Source of the DNA: Thamnaconus septentrionalis
Taxonomy: Eukaryota > Chordata > Actinopteri > Tetraodontiformes > Monacanthidae
NCBI GenBank assembly: GCA_009823395.1
Contig: CM020507.1
Location: 6,346,501-6,410,500 of the forward strand
Direction: 5' to 3'
DNA: 64,000 bases
Shown here in pieces: positions 58,210 through 64,000 of the stretch. Under the pieces are notes generated by a model. It was not told where the DNA came from. It did not search any database and saw nothing but the letters and a program-made list of their open reading frames with translations. Positions within the stretch are counted from its first letter, which is position 1; the number at the start of each line of letters is the position of its first letter. A program made the position numbers and the translations under genes.

Positions 58210-58385
58210 TGTTAACTTTGAAGGTTCTCAGTCATCAGGTCGTCTTCTAGTAGAAGCTCCAGTTGAACATATTTCTCCTCTCATCTGAAACCTTCTTCAA
58301 TTGGAAGAAGTCTGGAGAAGCCTTTCAGATGAGAGGAGAAATATCTTCAAGATGGCAAGAACAAGTCTAGTTACCACCAACTGAA
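58210..58385. repeat. Foldback repeat copy 4
   Basis: Arms 58269-58290 and 58323-58344 are exact 22-bp reverse complements containing TTTCTCCTCTCATCTGAAA. An inner cttcttc/gaagaag stem is present. Flanks GAAGGTTCTCAGTCATCAGG and aagatggcaagaacaagtct tie it to the other three copies. Confidence 0.7.
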
Positions 58386-58619
58386 CCTTCTACTTGAAGG
58401 CAAGGAGGAAACCGAGATGATAGTAATGACTGCAGAAGTAGAAAACCTCAAAATATAACTAACCAGCTGCAAACGCGGCAAAATCTCATGAACATTAAAA
58501 CTGATCCGGTACTTCCACAAACGAACCACGCAAACAACTACACAGCTGATGATCACATTGTTTTGGTGCAGTTATTTCCTCTGATATCACAGTGTAACAA
58601 AAAGTGGAAGCGTCTCTAC

Positions 58620-58692
58620 CTCTGTGATGGATCCAGTGAGGTCGGAGGACGGTGTAATCCCTCGTTCCCCTGCTGCGCTGTCCCCTCCCTGT
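58620..58692 (-). other. Weak candidate 5'-UTR exon of pdlim5
   Basis: Minus-strand sequence with acceptor-like TGTGTGTTGCAG and donor-like CACAGAG followed by GTAGAG bounds 73 nt. It lies about 840 nt upstream of the coding start. It is supported only by splice-site appearance. No CpG island or TATA-like promoter is evident next to it. Confidence 0.22.
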
Positions 58693-58744
58693 CTGCAACA
58701 CACACTGTGTGTGAGAGAGCTACACACACACACACCACTCTTAT

Positions 58745-59030
58745 ATAGCAGCTGGTGACGGAGGGTAGGAGGAGGTGGAGGAGGGGAGGAGGAGATGGTG
58801 GAGGAGGGGAGGAGAAACGTGGGCTGGGGGAGGAGACAGAGGAGAGAAATGACCTGTGGGAGGAGAGAAGGGAACACAGGGGGAAGGGGAGGGGAAGGGG
58901 GAAAAGAGAGAAGAGGAGGAGGAAGACCGGGAGAGGGGGTTGAGGAGGGGAAGGAGAAATGGAGACGGGTGAGATTAAGGGGAAAGAAGGAGAGGGATAA
59001 GGGGGGAAAGGTAAAGAGGTTAAAAAAAAT
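58745..59030. repeat. Polypurine tract (plus strand)
   Basis: About 285 bp with only scattered pyrimidines on the plus strand, mostly GGA, GAGG and GGGGAA units. It lies about 1 kb upstream of the pdlim5 start codon. Such mirror-like purine runs can adopt triplex or G-rich structures. Confidence 0.85.
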
Positions 59031-59239
59031 AATTTTATGAAGCAAAGTTGTTTTTTGAAAATGTTTCAAAATATCTGTTAAATCAGCAAAATGTGTGAAA
59101 AAAAAAGGTGTTAAAGAAAACACCTTGCTGAAAAGAATTGTTGCTGTTCCATTGATGTAGAAGCAAACTGGAACTGAAACTATATTTTTTACTTTTCATA
59201 TTTTTTCAATTTTGTTGTGATTTTTCTCTGATATCTCCA

Positions 59240-59340
59240 GTCTTGGTCTGGTCTGGTCTGCTCTGCTCTGCTCTCGATGCTGTCTGGTTTTGATGAGGTC
59301 TTGGTCTCGCTTGGTGCCATCTTGACTACATTTGTTTCTA
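59240..59340 (-). mobile_element. AGTGTTGTA-family fragment
   Basis: CAGTCTTGGTCTGGTCTGG and gccatcttgactaca are reverse-complement matches to the interior and left end of the 37090 and 53864 copies. Termini are incomplete. Confidence 0.4.
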
Positions 59341-59848
59341 CTACAGTGAAGAAGATTTCTTTTTAACTTAACGCTATGAGGAGAATGTCTCTTGCACCTG
59401 CAGAGAACAGACCACTATTTATATACAGTATATTCGTCTCTAGTACGAAGGAAAAAGTAGAAGTAAGGGGAAAAAAAGAGCAGCAACGGTGATTCAGAGA
59501 TGTGGTGATGTGTGTTGCTTTGCTGAATGTTAGAATGAATTAAAGTAGCTGCAATAAGTAATCCAACACTCAAGCCTTCACCTCCTCTGACACTACGTAC
59601 TCAAGAAATATAAACTTTTACTAAACTGTGAATGGAATCAGACATGTAAACGAGCTGCAGCTTTGAACGCAATGTTACTGCACAATGTCAGTGTTGACGT
59701 GTTTCATCTCAGCCAGATCAATCATGAGCAGACTCAGCCACTCTGCACTGTCAGCAGCCAGTGAGCAAAACACTAGTCTTTCGCCACTGAATTTGACAAA
59801 AGAATTGATCAAAAGATAAATAAATCAGTGTCAAGACCACTTGTGTCA

Positions 59849-59896
59849 GAAGAAGAAGAAGAAGAAGAAGAAGAAGAAGAAGAAGAAGAAGAAGAG
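59849..59896. repeat. (AAG)n trinucleotide array
   Basis: About fifteen AAG units. Confidence 0.95.
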
Positions 59897-60047
59897 GAGT
59901 GTTCCCATGAAGATTCAGTTACTGAAACATAAAGTACAGTGGGTGTGGCTTGAGCCACCTGGTCCAGGTTGCTGGTCTCACCATGTCTGATTAATGAACC
60001 GTATTGTCAACAAACGGCCCCAGGCCAAAGATTGTAGCTGGAGAAGA

Positions 60048-60066
60048 AAGCAGCAGCAGCAGCAGC

Positions 60067-60115
<49 letters not shown>

Positions 60116-60116
60116 C
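60048..60116. repeat. (CAG)n then (ATG)n compound array
   Basis: About seven CAG units followed by about sixteen GAT/ATG units. It gives Asp or Ile homopolymer frames, which are artefacts. Confidence 0.95.
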
Positions 60117-60387
60117 AGGGCAACGATGTTGCAGTGTTGCAGTGTGAAACCTCAGACTCCCCGCAGCTCTTTGTTCTGTCAAATGGTCCATTCCAGGCCC
60201 CATATGCTCACCTCTCAGTGATCACAGTTTAACACACACACACACACACACACACCAACCCAAGCCCCGCCCCCTGATGGTATGATAATCTGCCCCTCCC
60301 AATGACATTTAATGCAGCACCCACATGAACAAAAGGAGGAGGGGGTTGGGGGGGACACCGATCCTCGTTCAGCCAGCTGCCCCCACA

Positions 60388-60389
60388 CC

Positions 60390-60437
<48 letters not shown>
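60388..60437. repeat. (CA)n microsatellite
   Basis: Uninterrupted run; a shorter one lies at 60232-60254. Confidence 0.95.
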
Positions 60438-60438
<1 letters not shown>

Positions 60439-62383
60439 CTCATAGGCCTGTTGTACAGTGGTGAATGTCGTCTGTGAGGTCGAACCCCAGAACAACAGCT
60501 GTGACCTCAATCACAGTCATTTTAAATTATTGACAAATCTTCCTAGTTAAAAAAAAAATAGATGAGATCCACAATGCATAAAGCAAATACCTTCTAAAAT
60601 GATTTTAATGAACGTGTTTATTGAAACACATTTGAAAGTTCTACAGTGTATCAAATTCACATTTGCAGAGGCTGCGAGACAGAAAGCATGCGGCCATTTA
60701 AACAGCTGCTTGAATGACACATCTCAGCGGAGAGCTGTGATTGGTGGAAAATTAAAAGAGAGCGCACCTGCAGTAAACTGGCAAATTCCTCAGGACCTAC
60801 AACACTGTGTTTTAAAACATCTAGAAACACAGTTACAACACACACTTTCCAAGGTGGGCCGGGGTGGGGGGGGGTCTAATCAGTCTGACCCCAGCAGACT
60901 GAAAATAAGCCAAACTAATCCTCGGCCATCTCAGTCAATACTGACTGGAGGGGAGCATTCAAGCACCAGGCATCTTTGAGATTGTTTTTCATGTACAATT
61001 ATCACAAGAAGTCACATTGAAGTCACTCAGCAGCTACCAAAGGAGGCGTGAAATGAGCAATCAGATTTTTTCAATTTTCAAGTTTAGGAATGGAGTCCTC
61101 CAGCTTTGTGACATCTGCAAGAAAATGTGGATTCAAAAGGAATCCAGAATTCAATAAAATGAATGCAAATGCAGCAAAGCAACGTTGGCAGAAAAGGTTC
61201 CAATGTTACAGAGAGAGAATTCCAGGAAGACACAGAGACCAGACTCATACCTGAACCCTGCCAGTCTGAGATCATCCTCCAGTTTTAGCTGCTCTGCCCC
61301 CTGGTGGAGAATATCACCCTGGTGACTGCACAACCAGACAGACAGACAGGGAGGGAGACAGAGACAGACAGACAGGCAGGGAGACAGCTCTGTCCAAACA
61401 ACCGTTCAGCCTGGGATCAACTCAAGAGGAATCTGGATTCTGTACAGACACATGGACGTTCAGGACACACACGCACAGGCACGTGCGCACTCTCACACAC
61501 ACACAACAGTATTACAGTGTTAGGAAGCAGGGATATCGTGAGACAATTCAAGGGTTGCAGAAATGAAACAGATTCTTTTCTGAAGGAAGCAGACACCCTT
61601 GCACAATCCACACTCACACACTCACACACACACACTATTCCTGTCCACCATATTCAAAGCCTTGAGGCTAACCCTTAGAGCTTCAGTATCAGTCAGGTCT
61701 CTTGAGGGGATCAGAGCTGCTGCTGCTTTTAGCGCACACTAAATGCTTGAGCTAACATCAATACTGCCCCTCCCCCTGCCCCTCCCTCCATCAACCCCTC
61801 CACCAGTCACAGGCTCCATGTAGACTCACTGCTGTCCCAGCTATTGAACCTCAGTTCTTCCCTCAGCCAAGAAATACGGCTGAATAGAACTCTGATCGAC
61901 AGACACGTAGCTCAGTTTACTGTCAACAGTGATTGATGTGGTGACGAGATGGACTGGCCTGATGCAGCTCATTGTATGGAACCATACACTAGTGTTTAGT
62001 GGTGTGAGCCAAGTGGAATATGGAAACAATATGGAAACAATATGAGTGATGAGCATGTCAGCCATAAAAGACTTTTATTGTTCTTTATTTCTGAAATGAT
62101 TTGTGCCAAATGGAATCAATAGCAGCATGAGCTGTGATGTGTCTGGCGTGTCTGAACTCAGCTGTGTCAGCGTTTGCGCCTTGTGTGTTTCTTTTGGAAA
62201 CCACTATTGACTTACAGCATCATGACATTTCTTCTGACATGAAATAGAACAGGGAAAAAAGAGTAATAAGAACAAATACATGGCATATTTCCAGTGATAA
62301 ACTCACCATGTTCGGAAATTACAAGCGGATAAGACGCTAGAGATTAAAGAAAAAGTGTACATTTACGTAACTACAATCAAATC

Positions 62384-62430
62384 ATATATATATGTATATA
62401 TATATATATATATATACATGAACATGAACT

Positions 62431-62505
<75 letters not shown>
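62384..62505. repeat. (AT)n followed by (TG)n
   Basis: (AT)n at about 62384-62416 and (TG)n at 62434-62504. Confidence 0.95.
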
Positions 62506-62599
62506 ATAATCAGATTTTTGTGCGCTAAAAAAATCTGTAATGTATGTGTTCATATTTGCAAGTGAAAACAAAAGTGCAAGTGTGTGCAAAGATGTATGA

Positions 62600-63030
62600 T
62601 GCGCTCAACGAACCATCGCTCATGAACTTGAATCTGATTTGGGGGCGAACTCGAACGGAACGCGGTGTATTTCTGCTTGATGATCGCTGTTTGAACGCGG
62701 TCATTGAACTGTTCCCTCTCAATTTAACGCCATCCAAGAGTTGCCAGATCTCCGTAGAAACCCCCGCTAAAACACACCGCAAACAGGCGTTCATGTGTAG
62801 CGGAAAACACATAGGGGGGGACCCTCGATCAAAGCAGCCACCACGGTCGCACCGCCGCATACGTCATCAACCTGCGACCGAAGCCTGGAGGCAAATTGCA
62901 AAGCAAATCAAGTCAGCAGTACTAGTTCCTACGGTTATTTGAAACTATCACGTTTTACGTAATAATTCTCAAGCTGAACGTGGAACTATGTCTTTATAAC
63001 GTGAAACTGAGCCCTGTTTTTTCCTTTGTA
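62600..63030. other. CpG-bearing block with MITE-like right end
   Basis: 62600-62900 is richer in CpG than its surroundings and carries a chance open frame. 62940-63025 reads gaaactatcacgttttacgt...aacgtgaaactgagccctgt, resembling the termini and interior modules of the MITE at 37732-37965. It may be a larger, decayed member of that family. Confidence 0.35.
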
Positions 63031-64000
63031 TGGAAGCTATGCGCTTCCCACTATGTCCACTGTTAATACATATTCTGATAATGACTGAAAATGGTTTTAT
63101 GGAAAGGTCAGTGATGCATGTGGGGAAAATGTACTACTACTACTACTCCCCTATTATTGTTTTAAAAATGATTCATTAAACAGACCATTCAAGCATATAG
63201 TATATTGAGAATAAACTGGTGTTGAAAGCTGCAGCTGCTGTCAGTGTGGCAGTATTTTGCAGTGTCCCCTCAACCCTCATCATGACACATTGATAAGGAT
63301 TCAAAGTTGGACACCAAGATGAAATCTGATGCATAGTTCCAGTGTGTGGCTGTGGCTGTGTTTTGGAAAATAATAGCTCACAAGAAAATATTGAATAATA
63401 AATAAAGAAAAGAGATATGAACTCAGATCTTCAGATGGGTTTGCACAGTCACAGATGTGTGTGCACTTACAGATCTGTGTACGCAGTCGCTGATCTTTGC
63501 ACGTAGATTTGTTTCCCCTTGCAAATCTGAATAGACATACAGATTGTTTTTACACACACTCAGGTCTGATCATGCACACAGAGATTGAGATACACATTAC
63601 AAATAATATTTCTACAATAATCCCCCCCCCCCCCATTCTCAATATCAATCCAAGAAAAGATCGATACCCAGAAATAGCAGCTTCAGTGTGAATCAGGTGA
63701 GTCACTGCCATCAGTCACTGTGATGAGAGCAACACAGCTTCTGCTCCATCACATCTTTCAAAATGTAAATCAGATTTATTCTCAGGGAGAGAGGGAGACT
63801 TTTTTTTTTTACAATATTACACTGAATAACAGGTCAACCAAGAGTTCTATGTGATCAAGACACTCCAATTGCCTTTTCTTTCTCATAAAGTATTTTATTT
63901 GATGAGAAATAGTTTGAATCTGCTTCGGCGAAGGTGATCTTTGATTGGTCCCAACAGTCTGGAACCAAAAGCAGGACTGAATCAGCAGAATGTTAGTGGA

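Larger units (their letters stand above)
57782..58619 (-). other. Sequence upstream of the pdlim5 start (proposed 5' intron)
   Basis: The start codon is preceded on the minus strand by a pyrimidine-rich stretch and CTGCAG, which reads as a splice acceptor one base before the ATG. If so, the 5' UTR lies in upstream exons and 57783-58619 is intronic. A degenerate hAT-like copy (57932-58140) and a foldback repeat (58210-58385) occupy most of it. Confidence 0.4.
58693..64000. other. Upstream flank of pdlim5 (no gene recognised)
   Basis: Contains a purine tract (58745-59030), AGTGTTGTA-family fragment (59240-59340), AAG and GAT/AGC trinucleotide arrays, several (CA)n tracts, a CpG-bearing block at 62600-62900 beside a MITE-like end, and a degenerate short-period repeat near 63430-63600. 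No protein-coding exon or obvious promoter is visible, so the pdlim5 transcription start probably lies outside or is unrecognised. Confidence 0.5.

Noticed and set aside
1..64000. CRISPR array, bacterial operon or phage-defence system
   Set aside because: Repeats are simple-sequence or transposon-derived, gene structure is spliced and no prokaryotic genes are present.

Overview
The window is vertebrate nuclear DNA, almost certainly from a ray-finned (teleost) fish. The reasons are an intron-rich gene with consensus GT..AG junctions, very dense (CA)n/(TG)n and other microsatellites, a V-SINE-like tRNA-derived SINE with the teleost DANA/Mermaid-type core, and several non-autonomous DNA transposons of types common in teleosts. 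I see no bacterial genes, operons, CRISPR arrays or phage genes. Nearly all long open frames are chance frames or translated simple repeats.

One protein-coding gene can be assembled with confidence. It lies on the minus strand from the start codon at 57781 to the stop at 18772-18774 and encodes an Enigma-family PDZ-LIM scaffold, best matched to PDLIM5 (ENH). I resolve twelve coding exons whose phases all join. They give a 563-residue protein: PDZ domain (about 1-85), proline-rich linker with an intact ZM (ZASP-like) motif near 187-210, a conserved linker block (232-288), and three C-terminal LIM domains (387-445, 446-504, 505-563). Intron 6 (32640-23572) also holds a well-supported alternative last exon that makes a 332-residue LIM-less protein. 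In the same intron are at least three candidate cassette exons, all of the same symmetric phase, and a weaker fourth. Including the three better ones would bring the long form to about 615 residues.

Downstream of pdlim5 in the same orientation, a CpG-rich block at about 15700-16250 ends in a consensus minus-strand splice donor (15939/15938). In mammals BMPR1B follows PDLIM5 in tandem on the same strand, so this may be the non-coding first exon of a bmpr1b orthologue, with positions 1-15938 as its first intron. I see no BMPR1B coding exon here. Upstream of the pdlim5 start (57782-64000) only a weak 5'-UTR exon candidate is visible.

The rest is intronic or intergenic DNA. It holds microsatellites, two minisatellites, a 280-bp polypurine tract and a dispersed foldback family (four copies, one a perfect 24-bp-arm hairpin). 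It also holds a 234-bp multiply palindromic MITE, a hAT-like family (several copies), a second non-autonomous family with AGTGTTGTA termini, a TTAA-flanked 550-bp element, a Tc1-type terminus, LINE-type 3' tails, and a possible degraded LTR-element 3' end near 16.6-17.7 kb.
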